This document shows, in pieces, positions 9,826-18,029 of a stretch of DNA of 64,000 nt. Source of the stretch: an uncultured Candidatus Puniceispirillum sp. (lineage in GTDB: Bacteria > Pseudomonadota > Alphaproteobacteria > Puniceispirillales > Puniceispirillaceae); the NCBI GenBank assembly GCA_905182545.1, contig CAJJBY010000001.1, positions 62,001 to 126,000 on the forward strand. Reading direction: 5' to 3'. Position numbers and translations under genes: made by a program. Below the pieces are notes generated by a model. It saw only the letters and a list, made by a program, of their open reading frames with translations, was not told the origin of the DNA and did no database searches. Numbering within the stretch: position 1 is the stretch's first letter; the number at the start of each line of letters is the position of its first letter.

Positions 9826-10671
9826 TTATTTAAGAACCGCGAAACTCTTCATTGCTTCACCATGCAACAGATCCATGGCCTGCCGCTTGTATTTAAAGGC
9901 TTTAGCTGTAGTTAACATTTTATAATTACGGGGCCGCGGCAGATCAATTTTGATCACTGTCTGAACAGAAGTGGGTTTATTTGAGAGAATAACTAAGTTG
10001 TCTGCCAAGAAAATAGCTTCATCAATCTCCGAAGTCACAAAAATGTTGGTTTTTTGGTTTTCTTCAAAAAGCTCAAGGAAGAATTCTTGCATCAAGCTTC
10101 GAGACATTGCATCAAGGCCACGAAAAGGCTCGTCCATAATCATAACGGTTGGCTCATTTATTAGCGCTCTTGCTAATTCAGCCCGCCTTTGCATGCCACC
10201 TGAAAGCTGGATTGGGAATTTATTCATAAATTCTCCAAGGCCAACTTTTATTAACAAGTCTTCTGCCTCTTTTTGTAAAGATGCCCCTTTTTTTTCTCCC
10301 CGCATTTTGGGGCCAAAAGTGACGTTTTCAATAGTTGTTTGCCATGGTATGAGAGCAGTCTCTTGAAAAACCACCATTCTATCCTTAGCTGGTCCAGTTA
10401 TGGGCTTTCCATTTACCAGCACCTGGCCTTCATCTGGAGTTTCGAAACCTGCTAGCAAGTTTACTAGCGTTGACTTTCCACATCCGGAGGGGCCAACAAT
10501 TACCGTTAATTCTCCAGCAGGGAAATCAACAGAAATATTCTTAAGAACATCTTCTGACGCCCATTCTTCACCGTAGGATTTGCTGATACCTTTTAATGAT
10601 ACTGATGAACTATCTGATTTTTTGGGCCGACGGGCATTTGATACCCCACTTTTTAATTTTGTCGTAGCCAT
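9826..10671 (-). CDS. Nitrate/sulfonate-type ABC importer ATPase A, switch histidine replaced by serine
   Basis: A 281-residue ATPase of the SsuB/TauB/NrtD class. Walker A G-P-S-G-C-G-K-S-T is at 60-68, the Q-loop V-V-F-Q at 100-103, the canonical signature L-S-G-G-M at 156-160, and Walker B M-D-E-P at 179-182 with the catalytic Glu181. The H-loop, normally V-T-H-D, reads V-T-S-E at 212-215, so the switch histidine is Ser214. The companion ATPase at 11606-12475 has the histidine but a weakened signature. The pair therefore looks like an asymmetric ATPase heterodimer with one good and one degenerate site. It is the most distal gene of the importer cluster. Confidence 0.83.
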   Translation of the reverse strand: MATTKLKSGVSNARRPKKSDSSSVSLKGISKSYGEEWASEDVLKNISVDFPAGELTVIVGPSGCGKSTLVNLLAGFETPDEGQVLVNGKPITGPAKDRMVVFQETALIPWQTTIENVTFGPKMRGEKKGASLQKEAEDLLIKVGLGEFMNKFPIQLSGGMQRRAELARALINEPTVMIMDEPFRGLDAMSRSLMQEFFLELFEENQKTNIFVTSEIDEAIFLADNLVILSNKPTSVQTVIKIDLPRPRNYKMLTTAKAFKYKRQAMDLLHGEAMKSFAVLK

Positions 10672-10730
10672 GAAATTTCTCCGGTCATTCCTAAAGTCCG
10701 TTTTTTAGTGTTTTGTTATCGGCGGTTGCT

Positions 10731-11543
10731 CTAAAAAAGCCGACGCCAGGGCATGAAGTGAAACCCTATTTTCCTTATCGCGCTCGATGATAAGTAACCG
10801 GCAATTCCGATAGAAATCATCCCAACAATAATCTGTTCTAAGGATCCTCCCATGTAAGAACTCCAAATAAAGAAGCCAAGTCCGCCACCACCTTGAGTTC
10901 CGCCACCTGAAATCATTTCTGCGGCCAAGACGACTTCCCAAGTAATTCCCATGCCAACAGCGGCGCCTGTGAAAATGGATGGTAGAGTTCCCGGTAGAAC
11001 TATTTTCCAGAAAAGATCGAACTGGCTAGCCCCCATCGATTGAGCCGCTCTCAAATAACTGATGTCAATGTTTCGCGCTCCGCCCAAAACGTTAATCACA
11101 ATTGTAAAAAAGGCTCCAAGAAAGGTTACAAATGCAATGGACATTTCATTAGTTGGCCAAAAAATTAGCGATGCTGGAACCCATGCAAGCGGCGGTATGG
11201 GCCTGAGGATTTCAAATGGAGGAAAAAAGACGCCCCGAAAATAACGATTCACAGCTAACAACAACCCAAATGGTATTCCCACAAGCATTGCAACTAAAAA
11301 GCCGGTGATTACTCGGCTAAAGCTTGCAACCCAGCTCATCCAATACCCAGTTTTTGGCATCACGCCTAAAAACGCGGTGAAAACGTCCACAGGTGGGGGA
11401 ACCAGGCCGATTCCTAGTAAATCGTAACCAGTCCACTCATCGAGTTGAGATCCGATGTGCCAAATAAACAAAAAAATAATGATTGCGCCAAAACCACGTC
11501 TGGTTGTCGTATTACTGAAAAGCGCTTGAAGATAATTCATCAT
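10731..11543 (-). CDS. ABC importer permease (TauC/SsuC/NrtB type)
   Basis: A 270-residue inner-membrane permease with about six transmembrane segments. The BPD_transp_1 core includes L-R-P-I-P-P-L-A-W-V-P-A, a hallmark of aliphatic-sulfonate, taurine and nitrate importers, and the EAA-like loop S-M-G-A-S with I-V-L-P-G-T-L-P. It lies between the two ATPase genes in the leftward cluster. It most likely forms a heterodimeric channel with the permease at 12509-13390. Sulfonate specificity is inferred from the neighbouring oxygenase, not from the permease itself. Confidence 0.85.
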   Translation of the reverse strand: MMNYLQALFSNTTTRRGFGAIIIFLFIWHIGSQLDEWTGYDLLGIGLVPPPVDVFTAFLGVMPKTGYWMSWVASFSRVITGFLVAMLVGIPFGLLLAVNRYFRGVFFPPFEILRPIPPLAWVPASLIFWPTNEMSIAFVTFLGAFFTIVINVLGGARNIDISYLRAAQSMGASQFDLFWKIVLPGTLPSIFTGAAVGMGITWEVVLAAEMISGGGTQGGGGLGFFIWSSYMGGSLEQIIVGMISIGIAGYLSSSAIRKIGFHFMPWRRLF

Positions 11544-11605
11544 TGTTGCCTCGGTTGCATTTTTAGTTTGTCCATCAATAAGACATATCGTTGAAAATAT
11601 ATAAT

Positions 11606-12475
11606 TTAGGCCATTTCTCTTTCGCCTGCTTTAAAGGCTTTTACTGCTTCCTCGTGAACAGCGTCATTAACTTCCACAAGAAGTTTTCTGAACTTTTCAG
11701 ATGACTGAGTCTCATAGGAACGCGGGCGAGGTATCTTCACTTCTACAGTCTTCTTAAGTTGGCAAGGGCGAGTTGTGACAATGTGTACTTTGTCTCCAAG
11801 GAAAATTGCCTCTTCCAAGTCATGCGTAATAAAGAAAATTGTAACGCCAGTACGATCGTATGTTTCAAGCAGAGACTCGTGCATAATTTGCTTTGTTAAG
11901 GCGTCCATCGCACGATAAGGTTCATCCAATAAAAGAACCTTTGGGTTGTTAATCAAAGCTCTTACAATTTCGGCGCGCCTCGCCATTCCTGATGAGACTT
12001 CACCGGGAAATTTCTTAATGAAATTACCTAATCCAGCCTCAGCTAGCATTTGCCCACCCTTTTCCATCGCTTGTGAAGGGGACAAAGCTTTTTGAACGGT
12101 AGGGCCGTAGGCGACATTCTCCTGTAATGTCTTCCATGGAAAAAGGGCGCCATGCTGAAATACGACCATTCGTTCAGCGCTTTGTTCAGCCTTTGGTCTT
12201 TCTGGCCCACAAAGCAATTCACCATCTAAGTGAATGCTACCTTCGGTTATTGAATGAAAGCCCGCAATTGCATTTAGTAGAGTGGTTTTGCCACATCCAG
12301 ATGGACCAACGATCATGCAAACTTCACCAGCGGCTATTTCCATGGAGCAGTTGTCAACGGCCATTACATTTACGCCGGTTGGGTCATAAATTTTAGTGAC
12401 GTTTTTAATGCTCAACGCACCTTTTTTTTCAGTTTTTGAGGTGTTTTTAGCCATTGGTTCTTCTTTCATGTTCAC
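11606..12475 (-). CDS. Nitrate/sulfonate-type ABC importer ATPase B, degenerate signature motif
   Basis: A 289-residue ATPase of the same class as the 281-residue partner. Walker A G-P-S-G-C-G-K-T-T is at 57-65, Walker B L-D-E-P at 183-186 and the switch histidine in T-H-D at 217-219. The signature normally reading L-S-G-G-Q is V-S-S-G-M at 160-164. Combined with the partner's lost switch histidine, one composite ATP site should be canonical and the other degenerate. Possible starts are GTG 12475, ATG 12469 and ATG 12454; the last has the better purine-rich leader (AAGAAG), so the N-terminus is uncertain by seven residues. It is co-directional with both permeases. Confidence 0.83.
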   Translation of the reverse strand: MNMKEEPMAKNTSKTEKKGALSIKNVTKIYDPTGVNVMAVDNCSMEIAAGEVCMIVGPSGCGKTTLLNAIAGFHSITEGSIHLDGELLCGPERPKAEQSAERMVVFQHGALFPWKTLQENVAYGPTVQKALSPSQAMEKGGQMLAEAGLGNFIKKFPGEVSSGMARRAEIVRALINNPKVLLLDEPYRAMDALTKQIMHESLLETYDRTGVTIFFITHDLEEAIFLGDKVHIVTTRPCQLKKTVEVKIPRPRSYETQSSEKFRKLLVEVNDAVHEEAVKAFKAGEREMA

Positions 12476-12508
12476 ATTAATTTAGTTCAATCGTTATAGT
12501 ACTTCAGG

Positions 12509-13390
12509 TTATCGTCCCTGTTGAGCAAGTTCTTTAACATGCCAGCCCATAAGTTTGTCGCCGAGAGCACGAACACACGCAGAGCTAAAATAGCCAATGA
12601 ACCCAAGGGTGATCATTGCGATGACCATAGGCACTGTTACGTTATTCATGTATGCGTCAACGATCAGATACCCCAAGCCGAGGTCACCAGACACCATTTC
12701 AGCTGCAACAAGGGAAAACCATGCAACTCCTATCGATATTTGAAGGCCAGTAAAAATGAATGGGAGCGCTCCGGGAACGACTACATTTTTGAATACGTCC
12801 CAACGGGATGAACCCAAACAGCCTGCGGCTCTGAAATACTCTTCATCGATTGAGTCGACCCCAAGCATGGCATTAAGCGTTGTGACAAAAAATGATGCTA
12901 GAGTCGCAAGGAAAATAACGGGCCCTTCAAAACCAGGCAATAACAAAATTGATAGCGGCACCCATGCAAGAATTGGAATTGGGCGAAGGAGTTCTATAAC
13001 AGGGAAGAGGTAATCCCTAATCGATCTGGACCAACCCATGAAAAGACCGAGCGGCACGCCAAGGCCAGTCGCGATACCAAACGCTATTAGTATGCGCTGG
13101 CAGCTGACGGAGATATGGTCATAATATTCTGCAGTGAAAATTGAAATTCCCTGAAATGGTGTTGTGGAAAACCAGTCTTTTGAGATTGCCACTGGCCCAG
13201 GCAGCTTGGTAAAGCGCCAGATTTCAAGTCCCTCACACAACACCCAGTAGGTAAAAAGCCATAGGAACACACCAGCAACCGTTAGGTATGGATCTGGACC
13301 AGTAAACTTCTTTTTAACCCTGTAGATGAAAAGGTTGAAGCCTTCGGGTGCAACTGTGGTTGTGTTTGCTGAAGAATTCATTATTTCCAC
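12509..13390 (-). CDS. ABC importer permease (TauC/SsuC/NrtB type)
   Basis: A 293-residue permease with about six transmembrane helices. It contains the family core E-L-L-R-P-I-P-I-L-A-W-V-P and the loop C-L-G-S-S-R-W-D-V-F with V-V-P-G-A-L-P-F-I-F that contacts the ATPase. It is distinct from the permease at 10731-11543, so the importer probably uses a heterodimeric membrane pair matched to two ATPases. It is the first gene after the binding-protein gene, separated by a hairpin that may lower its expression relative to the binding protein. Confidence 0.85.
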   Translation of the reverse strand: MEIMNSSANTTTVAPEGFNLFIYRVKKKFTGPDPYLTVAGVFLWLFTYWVLCEGLEIWRFTKLPGPVAISKDWFSTTPFQGISIFTAEYYDHISVSCQRILIAFGIATGLGVPLGLFMGWSRSIRDYLFPVIELLRPIPILAWVPLSILLLPGFEGPVIFLATLASFFVTTLNAMLGVDSIDEEYFRAAGCLGSSRWDVFKNVVVPGALPFIFTGLQISIGVAWFSLVAAEMVSGDLGLGYLIVDAYMNNVTVPMVIAMITLGFIGYFSSACVRALGDKLMGWHVKELAQQGR

Positions 13391-13495
13391 TCCGATAATA
13401 TTAAATGCGACTCTTGCACTTTAATTGCCAAAGGACATGCTTATTAAGCACAGGCCCCGTTTAAATTGAGTAATAAAATAGATAAAAGAAAACAA

Positions 13496-13524
13496 ACCAA
13501 GGCTCAAAAATATTGAGCCTTGGT
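13496..13524 (-). terminator. Hairpin between binding-protein gene and permease genes (terminator or attenuator)
   Basis: An 11-base perfect stem, ACCAAGGCTCA at 13496-13506 with TGAGCCTTGGT at 13514-13524 and a 7-base loop. In the leftward direction it is followed by a T-rich run. It sits 18 bases past the binding-protein stop. Such stem-loops between the binding protein and the membrane components of importers often stabilise the upstream message or partly terminate transcription. Confidence 0.72.
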
Positions 13525-13541
13525 CTTAATTTGTGTGCTGT

Positions 13542-14648
13542 TTACTTAGCTATGATGCGCCCGACTGGTGTCTTCAGACCGCGCTTCTCAAGAACACGCT
13601 CTGCGAACTGACCCATTACGCCCTCAGGACGAATCTGTGCAGCAGCAGCCGGCTTCTTCTTCAAGCTGTAAAGAAACGCAGTTGCATCTTTCAACAATGA
13701 TTTGGCGTCGTCACTGATTGTGAAATCAAGTTGCAACTTTGTTGTGCCCGCCATTGGTGAGTCGTATAGGCTCGCCTTTAAAACTGATTGGTCAATTTGC
13801 TCAGTTTGAGCCTCTGCCATCGCGGCAATCGCGTCGGCATTAGCCGGGTTAGCTACGAACTCTTGAGCGTCAAGCTCGGCCTCTAGCCAGCCCATGACAG
13901 CGTCAGGACGCTGTGAAATCAGGTCATTTAGCATCACCATGAATGCACCATCCTGAAGACCAAAATCCTCACCTGATGCTGCGCGACGAGCAATGCCAGA
14001 CTTGACCATCTTGGTAGCGGTTGGCTCCCAAATGGCTGCCGCATCTAGTTTGCCGGCCCGGAAGTTTGTGGTGATAACTTCAATGTTCTGGTTGAGATAT
14101 TTTGCTGGCTTTACGCCTGCTGACTTGAAAGCGGCTTGAGCAAATCTGTCAGTACAAGCGCCGTGAGGTGCGGATGTTATTTTTCCGTCCATCCACTTCA
14201 CAGCTGCGGTGCCGTCAGCAAATTTAGGCGCGTCATTTCTCACGAGGAAAATGTTGCACTGCTGCTTTGATGTGCCAAGGGCGGCAACGATGCGAATGTC
14301 TGTGCCACCACGCTCAGGCAAATATTTAAATGTGGAAGCAATTGCAGGCATGTCACCCATGTAACCAATGTGCTGCTTTTCTCCAGCCATTGCATTCACG
14401 ATAACTGAGCCCTGGAGCCCGACCTGAAATTCAGCTGTAGATCCAGCTGGCAAATGCTTTTTCCAAAAGCTTTTCCCGTTATTAACTACTCCTGTCCAAG
14501 ACTCGGTGTAATACGGCTGGTAGCCGATTACCAAGTTAACAGCTTCGCCTCTTTTTCCAAAATCGACGCCAGCACTGGCGGCCGATGCCCCCATTACGAC
14601 AGCACCCAACGCTGCCATTTTAACAGATGTTTTTAAAATATTAATCAT
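13542..14648 (-). CDS. Periplasmic substrate-binding protein of nitrate/sulfonate-type importer
   Basis: A 368-residue periplasmic binding protein of the NMT1/SsuA/TauA superfamily. Residues 1-26 form a Sec signal (basic start, hydrophobic core, A-S-A cleavage region). The body shows the family's N-lobe pattern (L-V-I-G-Y-Q-P-Y-Y), a ligand-cleft stretch Y-M-G-D-M-P-A and the R-A-G-K-L-D-A-A-A-I-W-E-P segment. It is the first gene of the leftward importer operon and is divergent from the Rieske oxygenase operon, which suggests the same compound is captured and then oxygenated. Methanesulfonate is my leading ligand. Other small sulfonates, taurine or nitrate cannot be excluded from sequence alone. 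Confidence 0.85.
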   Translation of the reverse strand: MINILKTSVKMAALGAVVMGASAASAGVDFGKRGEAVNLVIGYQPYYTESWTGVVNNGKSFWKKHLPAGSTAEFQVGLQGSVIVNAMAGEKQHIGYMGDMPAIASTFKYLPERGGTDIRIVAALGTSKQQCNIFLVRNDAPKFADGTAAVKWMDGKITSAPHGACTDRFAQAAFKSAGVKPAKYLNQNIEVITTNFRAGKLDAAAIWEPTATKMVKSGIARRAASGEDFGLQDGAFMVMLNDLISQRPDAVMGWLEAELDAQEFVANPANADAIAAMAEAQTEQIDQSVLKASLYDSPMAGTTKLQLDFTISDDAKSLLKDATAFLYSLKKKPAAAAQIRPEGVMGQFAERVLEKRGLKTPVGRIIAK

Positions 14649-14840
14649 TATTCCCTCCCAAGTGGTTTAAACTTATGTTGCTGCTAAATTTTGCCTCAAC
14701 ACAAGTAAATTATCACTAGTGCCGTAAAACTAAGCTATAAAGTAGCACAGTCTCAATTAGTGAATATCAGGATTATGTTACCGACTTCGGACGGTGGCTT
14801 TCAAAATCCATTAAAAAGTTAAGAGCGATTTTTTAAAACT

Positions 14841-14879
14841 ATCAAGTACTTTGATTATTCATATAAACGATCAAGTGAT
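14841..14879. promoter_or_regulatory. LysR-type (T-N11-A) dyads in the importer/oxygenase divergent promoter
   Basis: The 312-base gap between the divergent importer and oxygenase operons contains ATCAAGTACTTTGAT at 14841-14855, a perfect dyad (ATCAA-N5-TTGAT) with the T-N11-A form bound by LysR regulators. A second palindrome, ATCAAGTGAT, is at 14870-14879. TATAAA at 14863-14868 lies between them and could be a -10 element. The LysR protein at 20814-21758 is the obvious candidate binder. I see no other clear motif in the left half of the gap. Confidence 0.5.
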
Positions 14880-14881
14880 AG

Positions 14882-14923
14882 TGAGGCGCGATCGTATCAG
14901 CGGTTGTCATAAGCGGCGCCTCA
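14882..14923 (+). repeat. Perfect 8-base inverted repeat in the oxygenase leader
   Basis: TGAGGCGC at 14882-14889 and GCGCCTCA at 14916-14923 pair perfectly across 26 bases, just upstream of the oxygenase start at 14961. The arms are GC-rich in an AT-rich region. It may be an operator or a 5' leader stem; no riboswitch class is recognised. Confidence 0.4.
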
Positions 14924-14960
14924 TATAAAAATAGAGTTCATTCTCCCGAAAGGTCTTCAG

Positions 14961-17351
14961 ATGGATTTCATAGAAAACAACTCTGACGCTCAAACCAACA
15001 GTGATCAGTCAAATATTTCCGATAAAGTCGCGGCCAAGGCGTTAGACAAAGGTTTCATCGAGGAACAATCAAGGATCTTTAAAAATACTTGGATTCCAGT
15101 ATGCCACGAGTCTGAACTGCCTGATCCATATGACTTTCGCACATCAAGCATTGGCAATGAGAATGTAATCATTTGCCGAGCGCCGGACGGAAAAGTAAAC
15201 GCGCTTTTAAACGTTTGTCCTCACAGAGGAATGCTAATTGAGCGGCGACCGCAGGGTAGTTTCCTTGAGGGGCAAGCATCAGGTAATCCAAAACGAATCA
15301 CCTGCATGTTTCACGCTTGGCAATTTGATATGAGAGGCAACTGCGTATACGTGGCTCGTGAGAAAGAAGGCTATCAGGATAGGTTTTGTAAGGATGATGC
15401 GGGCCTGCGAAGGTTGCGGTGCGAAGTCAATTACGGTGGGTTTGTTTGGGTGAATATGAACGATCAGCCAGCCATTTTCCTCGAGGAATGGGCCGGAGCC
15501 GCATTTTCGGCAATTGAATCGCAGATTTGCTCTGCACCGCTCGAGGTCGTCCACTATCACAAGGAAGTCGTGGACACAGGTTATCAACAATTAATGTCTC
15601 AAGATTTTGGGTCGATTGCTGGCGACGCAAACGCCGCTAATCTTGACTATGGGCACATCGTAACAAGACATGGTGAAGTTGAAAATAACGATCCAAGTCA
15701 GACAAGCTCTTTCCCTTCCCCAGAGTCCGGACAATCCACAAGCGTCAGGCTTTTCCCCGGCTTTGCATTTCACCTTGATGGACCTACCTTAAATGTGGCT
15801 ACCATTACTCCCTTGAACGATAGTCAAGTAATGATTGAGCATCGGGGGTTGGCGCCCAAAGCAGACAGTGAAGAAGAGAGAAAGCTGCGGTCTAAACACT
15901 ATAACGCCAAGTTTGGGCCCTTCCGATTGCAAAAAATGCCAGAGCCTAATGAGAGCGTATCCGGCAAGGTTGAAGAGAATGGTTTGTTCATCCATTATAA
16001 CAATGAATGGTTGCGGTGGATGGATCAGCATCCAAACGGTGAGACACGTATTTCAGAGTTTCCTAGCTCACATTCCAAAACTCAGGGACTTAGTGAGAAT
16101 GGCGAGCTTTCTGGGCCTCATATTGTGGTGATTGGAGCGAGTCACGCTGGTGTGGCTTTTGTGGATAAGGTCCGAAAAAATGGTTTTGGTGGTCGTTTGA
16201 CTGTCTTTGACCGTCAGGTTGGTGGGCCAATGGAACGACCACCCCTCTCAAAAGCCTTTCTGCTAGGGGGAGGTGAGACGGTTGAGTCGAAGTCACTTTT
16301 GAGACAAAAGAAGTGGTATAAGACCAACAAAATTAAACTCAAAACGCAGTCCAACGTTGAGGCAATTGATACAAAGAAAAAGACGATAACAGTTAGCAGC
16401 GGCGCGGTCATAAATTACGACAACCTAGTGATTGCCAGCGGTGCGATTCCACGTGAACTGCCTGACACCCATGGGATGGGCAATGCTTTTACGTTGCGTC
16501 AACCGTCTGATGCAAATGCGATTCGCCAGGCTGCAAATAACTCTGATACCGTTGTGATTATTGGCGGTGGCTACATTGGGCTTGAGGTTGCAGCCTCTCT
16601 TCGGAAAAAAGGAATGGCAGTAACCGTTATAGAGGCTGCCAAGAGAATTCTAGCAAGGGTTGCCAGTGAGCCACTAGCTGATCGCTTGACGACATTGCAC
16701 GAGGATAATGGGGTACAAGTGCTCACAGGCGTTGGCGTTGATAGTATTAATGCAGAAGATGGTATCTTTGATAGTGTCACACTCACCAGCGGTCAAAAAA
16801 TTGTTGGAGACATGCTGATCACCGGTATTGGTGTTTTCCCCGATAGCAAGTTGGCTGCAGAAGCTGGAATCGAAACGCAGCGAAAAGATGGCGGAGCGAT
16901 TCTCGTTGACGAGACTATGAAAACCAGTGAAGAGGACGTATTTGCCGTGGGTGACGTCGCGTTACGCCGTGACCAGTCGCTGGCTATTGAGTCTGTCCAC
17001 AACGCTCAGGAGACGGCAGCTGTAGCAGCAGCGGCAGTTACCGGATCAATTGCACCAACGTTGCAAACCCCATGGTTTTGGTCCGACCAATATGATGTAA
17101 AACTCCAAATAGTAGGAGTTGTCCCGGTTAGTGATGACGATGTCTATCAGGTTGCCCGGACGGGGAAGCGTGATGGAGCAGTATCTTTTTGGAGCTATCG
17201 AGGCAAGGAATTAGTGGCGGTTGAGGTTGTGAACGATCCTGCAACTTACATGGAAGCGCGGCAATGCTTAGATACAGGACAATCGCCAGATCCAGAGCAG
17301 ATATCTAGCTTGTCGTTTTCTCCCATAGATAGTGGTGGGGCGCGATCCTAG
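14961..17351 (+). CDS. Rieske oxygenase alpha subunit lacking the catalytic iron site, fused to an FAD/NAD(P)H reductase
   Basis: A 796-residue fusion. Residues ~30-370 are a ring-hydroxylating-type alpha subunit. The Rieske site is C86-x-H88 and C115-x2-H118, with 26 residues between the pairs, the unusual spacing known from methanesulfonate monooxygenase MsmA. Aligned on conserved D-T-x-Y, the mononuclear-iron histidines of its paralogue at 19632 correspond to Ala220 and Asn224, and the acidic ligand is also absent near 328-331. This half can carry electrons but probably cannot bind catalytic iron. Residues ~387-790 form a ferredoxin-reductase-type flavoprotein with G392-x-S-H-A-G397, G535-G-G-Y-I-G540 and V-G-D at 663-665. 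AAAGG precedes the ATG. The predicted role is passing electrons from NAD(P)H to a neighbouring catalytic subunit. Confidence 0.85.
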   Translation: MDFIENNSDAQTNSDQSNISDKVAAKALDKGFIEEQSRIFKNTWIPVCHESELPDPYDFRTSSIGNENVIICRAPDGKVNALLNVCPHRGMLIERRPQGSFLEGQASGNPKRITCMFHAWQFDMRGNCVYVAREKEGYQDRFCKDDAGLRRLRCEVNYGGFVWVNMNDQPAIFLEEWAGAAFSAIESQICSAPLEVVHYHKEVVDTGYQQLMSQDFGSIAGDANAANLDYGHIVTRHGEVENNDPSQTSSFPSPESGQSTSVRLFPGFAFHLDGPTLNVATITPLNDSQVMIEHRGLAPKADSEEERKLRSKHYNAKFGPFRLQKMPEPNESVSGKVEENGLFIHYNNEWLRWMDQHPNGETRISEFPSSHSKTQGLSENGELSGPHIVVIGASHAGVAFVDKVRKNGFGGRLTVFDRQVGGPMERPPLSKAFLLGGGETVESKSLLRQKKWYKTNKIKLKTQSNVEAIDTKKKTITVSSGAVINYDNLVIASGAIPRELPDTHGMGNAFTLRQPSDANAIRQAANNSDTVVIIGGGYIGLEVAASLRKKGMAVTVIEAAKRILARVASEPLADRLTTLHEDNGVQVLTGVGVDSINAEDGIFDSVTLTSGQKIVGDMLITGIGVFPDSKLAAEAGIETQRKDGGAILVDETMKTSEEDVFAVGDVALRRDQSLAIESVHNAQETAAVAAAAVTGSIAPTLQTPWFWSDQYDVKLQIVGVVPVSDDDVYQVARTGKRDGAVSFWSYRGKELVAVEVVNDPATYMEARQCLDTGQSPDPEQISSLSFSPIDSGGARS

Positions 17352-17458
17352 AGAGGATTTAAGCGGTTTTCTGGAGCCTGTAAGGGCAAAGAAATAACAT
17401 TATCGTAAACGTAGATCTTGATTTTAAATTATCAAACGCGGACTTGGAAAGTAAAAAG

Positions 17459-17959
17459 ATGGAAAATAATTCACTAGTTACTATTGAGAGAAAGATTGAG
17501 AAAATAATTTATCAGGCCGCGCTGGCGCTGGATGAAAATAACTGGGCTGACTGGTTCAAGCTTTGTGATGACTCTTTTTTCTACTCGATAACGTCGTTTA
17601 GCCCCGAAATTGGTAAGGATATGACCTATTTCAGTGGTGATAAAAAAGAGCTAACTGGCCTCATGGACATGCTGCCAAAACATAACACTGATCACTCGCC
17701 ACTTCGCAGGCATACATCTGTTTACACCATAGACATTTCGGAAGATGGCAAAACAGCAGAGGCTGTCAGTTCAGTGGTAATTTATCAAAATTTGCTCGAT
17801 GGGATTAATTCTCATCTCGACTCCGGAGAGAGCAGACTTTTTGTAGTTGGGAAGTATCATGATAAATTTTTGATCAATGATAGTTTACCAAAATTTGTTA
17901 ATCGAGAGACAAAAATAGATAACAGGCGTCTCGATAAAGGCTCGCATTGGCCCCTCTAG
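17459..17959 (+). CDS. Ring-hydroxylating oxygenase beta subunit (MsmB-like)
   Basis: A protein of about 166 residues with the SnoaL-like cone fold of oxygenase beta subunits, a structural partner of alpha subunits. Typical features are the N-terminal I-Y-x-A-A-x-A-L-D-E-N-N-W-A-D-W segment, a central R-R-H-T-S-V-Y-T motif and the S-R-L-F-V-V-G-K-Y-x-D strand. I chose ATG 17459, which has GGAAAG eight bases upstream, over the in-frame TTG 17444. It lies 107 bases after the fused alpha-reductase gene and 70 before the ferredoxin gene. A beta subunit implies an alpha-beta assembly, probably alpha3beta3-like, in which the two alpha types could alternate. Confidence 0.75.
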   Translation: MENNSLVTIERKIEKIIYQAALALDENNWADWFKLCDDSFFYSITSFSPEIGKDMTYFSGDKKELTGLMDMLPKHNTDHSPLRRHTSVYTIDISEDGKTAEAVSSVVIYQNLLDGINSHLDSGESRLFVVGKYHDKFLINDSLPKFVNRETKIDNRRLDKGSHWPL

Positions 17960-18029
17960 ATGGGAACCCTGGCGCCTGGGCGCATTCGACGCCTTCAGTG
18001 ACATTGAATTTATAAAGAGGGTAAAATAC

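Noticed and set aside
9826-14648. Nitrate importer NrtABCD
   Set aside because: Homology to nitrate and sulfonate importers is shared; no nitrate reductase or assimilation genes are present, and the divergent partner is the oxygenase operon.
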